A DNA stretch of 64,000 nt. It comes from Paludibacter sp. (GTDB lineage Bacteria > Bacteroidota > Bacteroidia > Bacteroidales > Paludibacteraceae). The translations under genes and the position numbers were made by a program. The DNA lies in the NCBI GenBank assembly GCA_023666945.1, contig JAMPAY010000005.1, positions 81,689 through 145,688 on the forward strand, read 5' to 3'. Under the pieces are notes generated by a model. That model was not told the DNA's origin and made no database searches. It worked only from the letters and a program-made list of their open reading frames with translations. Shown here piece after piece: positions 35,634 to 43,043 of this stretch. The first letter of the stretch is position 1; every line of letters starts with the position of its first letter.

Positions 35634-36482
35634 ATGAAACATTTTTTGCGTGATACGGTTCTGTTTCTGTTCTGTGCAATGTTTGTCTTGTTGCTGGCTG
35701 AAGGATATTATTTCTATTCACATGCTTACGAACAGAACGTGAATGGTTGGGAAGTCTATACGGCTATAAGAAATAGTCTGATAAAAAAAACGGATTCCGT
35801 AAAACGTTTACTCATAGGTGATTCTGTCGCTATGCAAATGTATCCTTGCGACCAAGAGTATGACGATATGGTTTCTTTAACATGCAATCAGGCCATTACT
35901 TTTGCTGGGTACTATTTCTTGCTCAACAACTATCTACAAACCAATCCCGACAATCTACCGTCAGAAGTTGTTATTTTGGTTACACCGTTTACTTTGGCGT
36001 CTGCAGGCGATGAGTTCATGTTTCATTATTTTCTGAAACCGTTTTATCGTACCTCATATCAAAAAGATTATACACAAACTCTTTCTGCAACCATTGCCTC
36101 ACTGCCATGTCCATGGCTTTCACAACTGCCTTTCATTCGTTCTTCCAACTATACGATAGATTATCTTCCAACGCCACAAAGAGTAAATCCGTTACTAAGT
36201 ACTATTACCGACGAATATATGTGCAAGATGCATCAACTCTCGCAACAGTATGGTTTTCAACTTTATCTTTTGCCTGCACCTATTCGCGAATCGCGTCGTA
36301 TCGAATTGGAAGAGCGTATTGTTTCGTCTTATGCTCAGGATATGTCATCAAATTCGTGGGAGAACTATTTACAATCTTTCATTAAATCTATTGTTGTATA
36401 TCCCGATTCTATGTATCAAGACCCAATTCATTTTTCAGCATCCTTTATACCAAAACATTATCTCAATAACATTCTTCCGTAA
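35634..36482 (+). CDS. SGNH-like protein partnered with the MBOAT (AlgJ/DltD-like role)
   Basis: 282 aa with one N-terminal membrane anchor (~residues 8-24), so the catalytic part faces the periplasm. The nucleophile motif is LLIGDSVAMQ (Ser 64) and the Asp-x-x-His pair is in YQDPIHFS near the C-terminus. Likely transfers the acyl group delivered by the MBOAT to the polysaccharide. A longer in-frame ATG at 35457 lies inside the MBOAT gene; 35634 is preferred because it begins with the anchor. Confidence 0.8.
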   Translation: MKHFLRDTVLFLFCAMFVLLLAEGYYFYSHAYEQNVNGWEVYTAIRNSLIKKTDSVKRLLIGDSVAMQMYPCDQEYDDMVSLTCNQAITFAGYYFLLNNYLQTNPDNLPSEVVILVTPFTLASAGDEFMFHYFLKPFYRTSYQKDYTQTLSATIASLPCPWLSQLPFIRSSNYTIDYLPTPQRVNPLLSTITDEYMCKMHQLSQQYGFQLYLLPAPIRESRRIELEERIVSSYAQDMSSNSWENYLQSFIKSIVVYPDSMYQDPIHFSASFIPKHYLNNILP

Positions 36483-36488
36483 TTCGCA

Positions 36489-36863
36489 TCATCTCTTCAT
36501 TCGCCATGCTCCGTATGCAATGCCGATGACTATCAGTGCAGTTAGTGCACCACAACAAATCTTATAAAAACGTGGTACATAGCGTACGGGCTTTTCTATC
36601 AGCACCTCTTTCTCCAATCGTATTGTGTCGCAGTGTACCACCGTGCGTACACGCTCTCGTAGCAACGTATCGCGTACCACTATCGTATCACCGCGCACCC
36701 ATACCAATCTGCTTCGCTCCACATGCACGCTGTCGTGTTCTGCTGTATGTTGTATGACCGACGAATCTTGGTGCTGCACCAGGCAGTCATGCACAATCCT
36801 GCATGCACTCCAGTTCACTGCTACGATACTCAGGAGTAGCAATCTCAATATAATGTTCTTCAT
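36489..36863 (-). CDS. Small coiled-coil membrane protein (spanin-like organisation)
   Basis: 124 aa. N-terminal hydrophobic stretch ending NWSAC (possible lipobox, Cys 21; the -3 position is atypical). The middle, ~residues 25-95, is charged with heptad-like patterning (LLRERVRTVVHCDTIRLEKEVL). A second hydrophobic segment (~101-120) ends in RMKR. Overlaps the DUF5675 gene by 77 nt. The build resembles small lysis-accessory proteins of phages and mobile elements; function not established. Confidence 0.65.
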   Translation of the reverse strand: MKNIILRLLLLSIVAVNWSACRIVHDCLVQHQDSSVIQHTAEHDSVHVERSRLVWVRGDTIVVRDTLLRERVRTVVHCDTIRLEKEVLIEKPVRYVPRFYKICCGALTALIVIGIAYGAWRMKR

Positions 36864-37203
36864 GTATAGGGCTGTTTTGCAATAGTTTCACAATGTCTCG
36901 TTCTGCTTGTTTGGAGTCGGTCAGATGTTTGCCGTCGGCAGTAGCACTACCCACCAATATACATCCGTTTGTGTCCCTTATGCTGTTGCCGGCATGTATG
37001 CGTATACCTGAATGTCCGGGTACATGCAGCAATAGGGGGAGCAGACGTTTGAATTTCGGACTCTGTGTAACGGTCAGTCTATACCAACCTATAGGCACTA
37101 TCCGAGGACGCTCTAATGTGTCGCATAGTCGGTGTTTGCCGTGGTATAGAACGCCATTTATGCAATCAGTCCCTGTTCGGGTTCTTACTAAAGTCAGTTT
37201 CAT
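36787..37203 (-). CDS. DUF5675 family protein
   Basis: 138 aa. Starts MKLTLVRTRTGTDCINGVLY and contains RIHAGNSIRDTNGCILVG (~residues 80-97), the family hallmark. The His followed by an NGC Cys recalls the L,D-transpeptidase active site (His...GC), so a cell-wall activity is possible; this is inference. In other Bacteroidales, DUF5675 genes occur in phage and integrated-element contexts. I chose the start at 37203, not an upstream one at 37473, because the family begins there. Confidence 0.78.
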   Translation of the reverse strand: MKLTLVRTRTGTDCINGVLYHGKHRLCDTLERPRIVPIGWYRLTVTQSPKFKRLLPLLLHVPGHSGIRIHAGNSIRDTNGCILVGSATADGKHLTDSKQAERDIVKLLQNSPIHEEHYIEIATPEYRSSELECMQDCA

Positions 37204-37208
37204 AGGTC

Positions 37209-37388
37209 TTATCCGAGTGAATTGTTTTCTTTCATATTGATGCCGAAAAGTGCGGCACTGTAGGTAAGGGTGGAGGCGAAGGCTGTCAGCACCGAAGAGT
37301 GTATCTCTCCTGTAGGCTTGACAATGAAGGCCGCCACCAGCAATGAGCATCCGAAGATACTCATTGCGGTTGCAAGACGGCTTTTCAT
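37209..37388 (-). CDS. 59-aa two-helix membrane protein (holin-sized)
   Basis: A short ORF of 59 codons plus stop. Two hydrophobic helices (~residues 5-23 and 31-50) are separated by a short KPTGEIHS turn, with a polar tail NMKENNSLG. It lies 2 nt after the 103-aa gene and 5 nt before DUF5675, so it is clearly part of that operon. Size, two helices and neighbours suggest a holin-like protein, but sequence alone does not prove it. Confidence 0.65.
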   Translation of the reverse strand: MKSRLATAMSIFGCSLLVAAFIVKPTGEIHSSVLTAFASTLTYSAALFGINMKENNSLG

Positions 37389-37390
37389 GT

Positions 37391-37702
37391 TTATTCCTTT
37401 CCGTAGTTTTCAGCGAAGATAAATCCGCGTAAAGTCTTGTACTTGTTTTGGGCTTTGAATCGCTGAACGGCACTTTGCATTTCTGCCGGAGTCGACATCA
37501 CTTCGCGCACTTTGGTTTGGGCATTCTTAAACGCATCCATTGCCGCTTGCTGTCCTGTCGTAGGATTCCCCTTGTACGGATTGCATATGCGGCTCGTGAA
37601 GTTCGTGCCGGTGTCATTGCGATGCATAAAAATGGTTTTTGTATGACGGCACACTTTGCCGGATACGTGGTCTACTGGGTCTATATAAAATACTTTTGCC
37701 AT
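37391..37702 (-). CDS. Hypothetical small protein, paralogue A
   Basis: 103 aa, soluble, basic, family not recognised. Shares with the next gene upstream a GKVC-x-H start motif, a TSR/TGR-x-CN segment and a C-terminal KYKTLRGF block. Conserved Cys and His residues may bind metal. Part of a five-gene minus-strand operon. Confidence 0.68.
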   Translation of the reverse strand: MAKVFYIDPVDHVSGKVCRHTKTIFMHRNDTGTNFTSRICNPYKGNPTTGQQAAMDAFKNAQTKVREVMSTPAEMQSAVQRFKAQNKYKTLRGFIFAENYGKE

Positions 37703-37743
37703 AATGTTGTTGTTTAATGGATAATAAAGGTGTAATTAAGTGT

Positions 37744-38058
37744 TTAGTCTGTCAGTTTTGCATATTCTTGCGCAACCATAAATCCGCGCAAAGTGCGATA
37801 TTTCCGTTGTGCTGCAAATCGTTTTTTGTAAGCGGCAGTATCTTCTGCGCTCAGTTGGTTTACGGCTTCAATAGCGTTTCTGAATAGCGTCTGTCTCGCA
37901 ATTTCTTCTTTGCTGTAAGGATGCTTTTTTAAGTCACGCACGTTGCATCTCCTTCCCGTAAAAATACTTCCGTTACGTTCCTGAAAGAAGTAATCGCTGT
38001 GCGTACACACCTTCCCACGCATCAATTTAATAATGTCTGTCGGAATGATTTTACTCAT
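37744..38058 (-). CDS. Hypothetical small protein, paralogue B
   Basis: 104 aa. Begins MSKIIPTDIIKLMRGKVC and ends RKYRTLRGFMVAQEYAK; aligns along its full length with paralogue A (GKVC-x-H, F-x-x-R, CN, a Phe/Ala helix, KY-x-TLRGF). First gene of the operon. The pair looks like a tandem duplication that has diverged strongly. Function unknown. Confidence 0.68.
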   Translation of the reverse strand: MSKIIPTDIIKLMRGKVCTHSDYFFQERNGSIFTGRRCNVRDLKKHPYSKEEIARQTLFRNAIEAVNQLSAEDTAAYKKRFAAQRKYRTLRGFMVAQEYAKLTD

Positions 38059-38111
38059 AGATCGTTTGTTTTGGGTTAATTAAATGAAATTTGTGAAATC
38101 GATTTCGAGTG

Positions 38112-38119
38112 CAAAGGTA
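38112..38119 (-). promoter_or_regulatory. -7 box for the DUF5675 operon
   Basis: Minus-strand TACCTTTG, 53 nt before the start at 38058. I could not find a TTG at the expected -33 distance. Confidence 0.5.
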
Positions 38120-38237
38120 TATTCCTGACGCATTCTACTGTCTTCTTTTATCTCTTTTTGTCCGTTTCTGTCCACATGTTTCCGCATAATGCGTGCTTTG
38201 TCTGCTTTTGTTGTCTTATGCCGGCGAAAACCTTAGG

Positions 38238-38269
38238 TTTGAGTGTGTTGTTTTTTTATACTAACTTTG
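38238..38269 (+). promoter_or_regulatory. Promoter ahead of a glycosyltransferase remnant
   Basis: -33 TTTG (38238-38241) and -7 TAACTTTG (38262-38269), 20 nt apart. It points at the truncated ORF at 38289. Confidence 0.65.
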
Positions 38270-38288
38270 TCCCTGTTATTATATATAA

Positions 38289-38507
38289 ATGCTCATGAAT
38301 CTGCGTTTTATTTCAAATTATGTAGCACCCTATACAGGCAATTTTATCCCTTCACTATTGTCTGTCGAAAAACATCCAACTGTCGATAACGTTATTTATG
38401 CTTTCCCAGACACTGTGCAAAAGCAGGCATGGATGGTCGCCTTTAAGCAGGAACATAGAGTTCTTTTTTGCCGTAATCTTTCAAGCCGATATAGCAGCAA
38501 TGTATAA
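38289..38507 (+). pseudogene. Remnant of a GT4-type glycosyltransferase (N-terminus only)
   Basis: 72 codons. LRFISNYVAPYTGNFIPSLL is the start of a GT4 glycosyltransferase, and VIYAFPDTVQKQAW followed by KQEHRVLF continues the expected order. It then stops. The frame beginning near 38497 reads AMYNILPFTKFSTHSSLC for a short way before a stop, as a decayed continuation would. A full gene would be ~350 codons. With an intact promoter upstream, it is best read as a truncated gene, though a real short protein cannot be excluded. Confidence 0.5.
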
Positions 38508-38603
38508 CATCCTTCCTTTTACCAAATTCAGCACGCACTCATCTTTGTGTCATAACCGATAATTACAACACATTGTCAAATACAGTCAACTGATTTTTTA
38601 ATA

Positions 38604-38912
38604 CTACGTTTTGTTCATTACAGGTTTGTCCTGTAAGTAATGCTCTATGTGCAAATGAAGTTTTTCAAAATAACTTTGCACTTTTTCTTCAGGTATCACC
38701 ACACGCTGCATCATTGTTTTGGCTGCATAGTAGGTCGATTTGCTGCACGATAAGGCCAATGTGGCATCCATATAGTCGGCTTCCGGATGCAACAAACTCC
38801 AATGGAAGTATTCGTAATACGTTAGCATACTTGTACTCAGTATGCCCGCATCGCGTAAATAACCATGAATACCTGATTCGTGTAGGTGGTGCAATAATTC
38901 ATAAAGTGTCAT
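38604..38912 (-). CDS. Hypothetical small protein
   Basis: 102 aa, rich in His, Tyr and Leu, probably helical. No domain recognised. Has its own -7 box and lies back-to-back with a small HTH gene at 39111, with a palindrome between them. No sign of a signal peptide or membrane helix. Confidence 0.55.
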   Translation of the reverse strand: MTLYELLHHLHESGIHGYLRDAGILSTSMLTYYEYFHWSLLHPEADYMDATLALSCSKSTYYAAKTMMQRVVIPEEKVQSYFEKLHLHIEHYLQDKPVMNKT

Positions 38913-38966
38913 AAGGAGAGAGGTATTAGAGGTGAAGAAAATTTAAGATGGCATGCCAAACATATA

Positions 38967-38974
38967 CAAAGATA
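38967..38974 (-). promoter_or_regulatory. -7 box for the 102-aa gene
   Basis: Minus-strand TATCTTTG, 54 nt before the start at 38912. No matching -33 box; the palindrome at 38991-39010 occupies that region. Confidence 0.5.
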
Positions 38975-38990
38975 CAAAAAACTAAACGCC

Positions 38991-39010
38991 ATTCCTGAAT
39001 TTTCCGGAAT
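38991..39010. promoter_or_regulatory. Imperfect palindrome in the divergent promoter region
   Basis: Symmetry ATTCC-n-GAA-nn-TTC-n-GGAAT (16 of 20 positions). It sits between the minus-strand -7 box (38967) and plus-strand -7 box (39031), so one bound dimer could control both genes. The adjacent HTH protein is a candidate binder. Confidence 0.45.
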
Positions 39011-39030
39011 GATGTTCTTAAAACTTGTTG

Positions 39031-39038
39031 TATATTTG
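39031..39038 (+). promoter_or_regulatory. -7 box for the small HTH gene
   Basis: TATATTTG, 72 nt before the ATG at 39111. No clear -33 element, consistent with activator dependence, or with the box being fortuitous. Confidence 0.42.
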
Positions 39039-39110
39039 CGCATTGTCGTTCATCTTCTTCAAATAGAATGACACTGCACGTATTAATCATCTTAAATAGT
39101 TGTTTTCATT

Positions 39111-39311
39111 ATGGACAATCGTATTCATGCAGGTAAGGAGCGGGCGTATCTCAAATCCGAGTTGGCACGCAAAGCGGGAGTAAGTACCAAAACGTTTTCT
39201 CGTTGGTTGAAAGCCGATGCCGAGGTGTTGCGTTCTATGGGCGTTTCGCCGCACGCACATATATTGCCACCACATATAGTCAAATACATTCGAGATAAAT
39301 ATGCTTTCTGA
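39111..39311 (+). CDS. Small helix-turn-helix protein
   Basis: 66 aa. Residues ~16-35 (KSELARKAGVSTKTFSRWLK) read as a helix-turn-helix of the Xre/MerR-like kind, with a short basic tail. Small HTH proteins of this size are common beside Bacteroidales capsule loci and mobile elements. It probably regulates nearby transcription, perhaps through the palindrome at 38991; this is inferred. Confidence 0.65.
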   Translation: MDNRIHAGKERAYLKSELARKAGVSTKTFSRWLKADAEVLRSMGVSPHAHILPPHIVKYIRDKYAF

Positions 39312-39411
39312 ACGCTGTCTAAACGCGTCACTGCATCGCCAATCATAGCCTGTCTGCTGATAATTCTACATCTATCGTGCTCTACAAAAGGCATGTCACA
39401 TCACAATGGGG

Positions 39412-39442
39412 TTGCGTATTTCTGCAAAATAGACTATCTTTG
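39412..39442 (+). promoter_or_regulatory. Promoter of the second exopolysaccharide run
   Basis: -33 TTG (39412-39414) and -7 TATCTTTG (39435-39442), 20 nt apart, about 45 nt before the GT2 gene at 39487. Confidence 0.76.
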
Positions 39443-39486
39443 CAGAGTGGTAAAACTAACCATAAAACCTACCGCACCCTTTACAC

Positions 39487-40290
39487 ATGCTCTTAAGCAT
39501 CATTACCATCACATACAACAATCTCAGTGGCTTGCAACGCACCTCTGCCTCCGTTAAGCAACAATCTTGGTGCGACTACGAGTGGCTCGTTATCGATGGC
39601 GGTTCTACCGACGGAACTGTCGGCTGGTTGCAGCAACAAACCTCTGCAGCAGAAACGTTTCGATGGCTCTCCGAACCCGACAACGGTGTCTACGATGCCC
39701 AGAACAAAGGCATTCGCTTGGCTAAAGGCGACTATTGTTTCTTTCTCAATGCCGGTGATGTCTTGTGCGATGGCAATGTGTTGCAACATATCTTTGCTCT
39801 TCCTGCAGAGGCCGATGTTATCTATGGCAACGAAATCGTGGTCGATGCACAGGGAAAGCGGGTAGGGTATGCACGTGGGGTGGAGCATCCCTCATTCCTT
39901 GATGTGTATCGTAGTTGCATGAAGCATCAGGCTACGTTCATCCGCCGTTCTTTGTTTACACGCTATGGTGTTTACGACGATACCTTGCAAATCGTGGCTG
40001 ATTGGGAATGGTTCTTTCGGGTAATCGCTTTCCACGATGAGGTAACACTCCTCTATAAGGATGTAGATGTTAGTTTCTTCGAAAATACGGGTATCAGTTA
40101 TCATAGTACGGAGCGTTGCGCAGCAGAACGGCAAATAGTACTCAATCGATACATGTCCCGCCGTATGCAGCACGACTACTCTTTTCTTGCAACCTATCCC
40201 TATCTGTCGCGTGCAACATACAAAAAGTGTTGGAGCATACTGCTGCGCTGTGCAAATAGATGGGCAAAATATATACAAAAGAAATCATGA
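39487..40290 (+). CDS. GT2 family glycosyltransferase
   Basis: 267 aa. SIITITYNNLSGLQRT (~residues 4-19), WLVIDGGSTDGT (~33-44), CFFLNAGD (~86-93), VADWEWFFRV (~170). Same subgroup as the enzyme at 32451. Opens the second half of the glycan locus behind its own promoter. Stop overlaps the next ATG (ATGA). Confidence 0.88.
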   Translation: MLLSIITITYNNLSGLQRTSASVKQQSWCDYEWLVIDGGSTDGTVGWLQQQTSAAETFRWLSEPDNGVYDAQNKGIRLAKGDYCFFLNAGDVLCDGNVLQHIFALPAEADVIYGNEIVVDAQGKRVGYARGVEHPSFLDVYRSCMKHQATFIRRSLFTRYGVYDDTLQIVADWEWFFRVIAFHDEVTLLYKDVDVSFFENTGISYHSTERCAAERQIVLNRYMSRRMQHDYSFLATYPYLSRATYKKCWSILLRCANRWAKYIQKKS

Positions 40291-41849
40291 TACCCAAAAT
40301 TATACATTATTGTTGGTTCGGACCAAAAGCAATGTCACGCACAGTGCGACGCTGTATTGCCACATGGCATAAGCACATGCCCGACTATGAGTTCCGCTTA
40401 TGGAACGAAAGCAATAGCCCGATGGAACATCCGTTTGTCAAGAGTGCCTATGCGGCAGGTAAATATGCCTTTGTCGCAGATTATGTACGTTTTTGGGCGT
40501 TGTACAATTTTGGGGGTATCTATTTGGATACCGATATGTACGTGCTGAAAAGTTTCGATACATTGTTGGATAACCGGTTCTTTAGTGCATGGGAAACTCC
40601 CGAAAGTGCCACAACTATCGGTAGCAACGCTATCGTTAGTTGTGGCGCCCTTGGGGCTTGCGCCCTTGGGGCTTGCGCCCGAGATATTTTGGCAAAATAC
40701 GATACATTGGTTTTCGATGCTGACCATTTGGACAGGTTCATTGTACCGCGTATCATTACACCTATATTGGAGCAACATAACGATGAAATAACCATATATC
40801 CATACGACCGTTTCTATCCGTTGCCCTATAAAGAACGGTTCATAATGGATAAAATGAAATATAACACAGCAGATACCTATGCCGTACATTTGTGGAATGT
40901 CAGTTGGGGAAAATGGCAGGCACGTTGCAAAGACCGATTGATGTTTGTCTGCAGACAGGTGCGAAAGCAGGCTCTAAAAGCAACCAAGGCAATATTCGCA
41001 GGGGGGGGGAGGATTTATAACCTATTGAGAAAGCCATGCTATTTCCTTGGGCAATATGCAACAAATCGCAATTTTGGAGATGCACTGGGGTTATTGTTAG
41101 CAAAAGAATTGCCAATCGGTAATGGGTGCGTATTGCCCAAACGAAGATGTTTCGGTTGGCAGTATAACAGAGGAATTAACTTGCAGTTTGTAGGCTCAAC
41201 ATTGGCAGATACGGATAGTCAAACTATCATTTGTGGTGCAGGGGCAGTATCGGAAGATACCGTATTAAAAGAATGCCCCAAGAAAATATTGTTTGTGCGA
41301 GGTCCAAAAACACGAAAGTTACTTATGCAACAAGGCATAGAGTGTCCTGAGATATATGCCGACCCGGCTCTGGTGCTCCCACACCTCTATTTGCCGCAAG
41401 TTAAGAAAAAGTATAAAATAGGACTTATACCACACTATGTGGACAAAGATAAAAAACAGATTAAACGATTGATGACACAAACCGAAGTGCATACCATCGA
41501 TATATTGCTTTCCCCAACCAGGGGGCAACATTCTATATTCTCTGAGTGGAGACCATGGATTGACGAATTAAATGCTTGCGAAGTAATCGTGTCCTCTTCC
41601 TTGCATGGACTCATCATTGCAGATGCCTATCAGATACCGTCGCTCTGGGTGAAATTTGGTAACGATATCAATGGAAAAGACTTTAAGTTCTACGACTATT
41701 ACGAAAGTTTGGGGATAAAAGATATCAAGCCTGTTGACATCGGAGCCAACGATGAAGTCAATGCACAAAATTTATACGAACAAGCAACTAAAAAAGACAT
41801 CTCATCAATTAATATAGAGCAAATTTTGCGGCTGCTTAAAACACTTTAA
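40287..41849 (+). CDS. Fused GT32-like glycosyltransferase and polysaccharide pyruvyltransferase
   Basis: 520 aa, two enzymes in one chain. N-terminal domain (~1-235): KIIHYCWFG start and GGIYLDTD (Asp 81, Asp 83), the DxD site of capsular GT32-type transferases. C-terminal domain (~255-520): pyruvyltransferase, with NFGDALGLLLAKEL, LFVRGPKTRKLL, YADPALVLPHLY and SSLHGLIIADAYQIPSLWV. It would add a sugar and a ketal-pyruvate to the glycan. The domains are joined by GGG encoded by a run of nine Gs (41001-41009); a one-base slip in either direction gives an early stop, leaving only the transferase. Start at 40287 (ATGA overlap) is chosen over 40260. Confidence 0.85.
   Translation: MIPKIIHYCWFGPKAMSRTVRRCIATWHKHMPDYEFRLWNESNSPMEHPFVKSAYAAGKYAFVADYVRFWALYNFGGIYLDTDMYVLKSFDTLLDNRFFSAWETPESATTIGSNAIVSCGALGACALGACARDILAKYDTLVFDADHLDRFIVPRIITPILEQHNDEITIYPYDRFYPLPYKERFIMDKMKYNTADTYAVHLWNVSWGKWQARCKDRLMFVCRQVRKQALKATKAIFAGGGRIYNLLRKPCYFLGQYATNRNFGDALGLLLAKELPIGNGCVLPKRRCFGWQYNRGINLQFVGSTLADTDSQTIICGAGAVSEDTVLKECPKKILFVRGPKTRKLLMQQGIECPEIYADPALVLPHLYLPQVKKKYKIGLIPHYVDKDKKQIKRLMTQTEVHTIDILLSPTRGQHSIFSEWRPWIDELNACEVIVSSSLHGLIIADAYQIPSLWVKFGNDINGKDFKFYDYYESLGIKDIKPVDIGANDEVNAQNLYEQATKKDISSINIEQILRLLKTL
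40645..40680 (+). repeat. 15-bp in-frame tandem repeat (2.4 copies) in the GT32-like domain
   Basis: Unit GCGCCCTTGGGGCTT at 40645-40659 and 40660-40674, then the first 6 bases again to 40680. It encodes a repeated ALGAC at about residues 121-131. Because the unit is a multiple of three, copy changes keep the frame. Confidence 0.9.
41001..41009 (+). repeat. Poly-G tract (G9) between two enzyme domains
   Basis: Nine consecutive Gs reading Gly 239-241. With eight Gs the protein would end after 246 residues; with ten, after 244. Both remove the whole pyruvyltransferase domain. Long G-tracts are hypermutable by slipped-strand mispairing. Confidence 0.85.
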
Positions 41850-41870
41850 TAGTTATGTAATACACTGAAT

Positions 41871-43031
41871 ATGAATAACTATGTGCTTGAGATATTGGCT
41901 TATCGGCCGAAGGTGTACTCCGGCTTGGATCATTACATAGTGGCATTGGCACAACAAATGCAAAGGCAAGGAATCACCTTGGTGGCAGTCTATACCGATA
42001 CAATGGAATATCAGCCCGATATTGCCAACGATATTACTGCCGCAGGAGGTATTGTTGAAGTGCTGAAACATAGCCATACTGCTAAACAAATAGGAGAAAT
42101 CTGCAGGTTATACCGAAAGTATAAACCTATAGTGGTCGATACCCATTTCAACAAACATATCAAATTATATACTGCGCTGCTCTCCAAATACTATGGTATA
42201 CGCCACTTCACCCATCTGCATTCTTTAATAGGGGATGTCTGTCAATACAAACAAACCGGAGGTTCTTTCAAACGTATAGGGTGGGGATGCTATTATTACC
42301 TGTTAAACAAACTAAGCACACGTGTCTTGTGCGTCAGCAATTCTATTTGCCGGCAATATCGAGAATGGGCATACGGTAAAAATAGTGCACTACAAACGTT
42401 GTATATCGGAACACCGGTCCGACAACCGCTCTATAATCAGGCAGAAGTGCGGCGTCGGTTTCAATTGTCCGACAATCGATTTATTATCACCAATGTTTCT
42501 GCCATCGAACCGATTAAGGGTATCGATGTAATATTGCAGGCGTTGGCACAACTCAAAATGCGATATCCTGATATTTTGTTTGTACATATAGGTGGTTTAC
42601 GCTCCGATACCGATGCCGAACAACAATATCAAGAGAGTCTGTGCCGCCTGGTCGAACATTTGGAACTGCAAGATAATGTTATTTGGTTAGGGCGACAACA
42701 ATGTGTACAAGATATATTGCCTTTTGCCGATGTCTATATACATCCTTCTCGCAGCGAGGGACTGGGCTCTGCATTGCTCGAAGCGTCCATGGCAAAACTG
42801 CCATGCGTTGCAACACGCGTAGGAGGTATTCCTGAGGTTGTGGTCGATAGCCAAACCGGAATCTTGGTGGACTCGGATAGTGTGGAGCAACTCTCCCGGG
42901 CAATAGAACTTTTGTATTTGCATCCGCAATTACGTACAACCTATGGCAACAATGCGGCATCTTATGTCCTCACTACACACAATCAATCACTGCAAGTAAT
43001 GCAGCAGATGTCACTCTATTTTTCACACTAA
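41871..43031 (+). CDS. GT4 family glycosyltransferase
   Basis: 386 aa GT-B fold. VLEILAYRPKVYSGLDHYIV near the start is the acceptor loop. The donor site has NVSAIEPIKGIDVILQA (~residues 204-220) and the EX7E region PSRSEGLGSALLEASMAKLPCV (~302-323). Transfers a sugar to a growing repeat unit; specificity unknown. Confidence 0.88.
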   Translation: MNNYVLEILAYRPKVYSGLDHYIVALAQQMQRQGITLVAVYTDTMEYQPDIANDITAAGGIVEVLKHSHTAKQIGEICRLYRKYKPIVVDTHFNKHIKLYTALLSKYYGIRHFTHLHSLIGDVCQYKQTGGSFKRIGWGCYYYLLNKLSTRVLCVSNSICRQYREWAYGKNSALQTLYIGTPVRQPLYNQAEVRRRFQLSDNRFIITNVSAIEPIKGIDVILQALAQLKMRYPDILFVHIGGLRSDTDAEQQYQESLCRLVEHLELQDNVIWLGRQQCVQDILPFADVYIHPSRSEGLGSALLEASMAKLPCVATRVGGIPEVVVDSQTGILVDSDSVEQLSRAIELLYLHPQLRTTYGNNAASYVLTTHNQSLQVMQQMSLYFSH

Positions 43032-43043
43032 ACGATATTACGC

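Noticed and set aside
25887..39486. Invertible-promoter phase switch of the Bacteroides capsule type
   Set aside because: I looked for paired inverted repeats flanking a promoter and for UpxY/UpxZ or recombinase genes; none are present. The inverted repeats found have loops of only a few bases.
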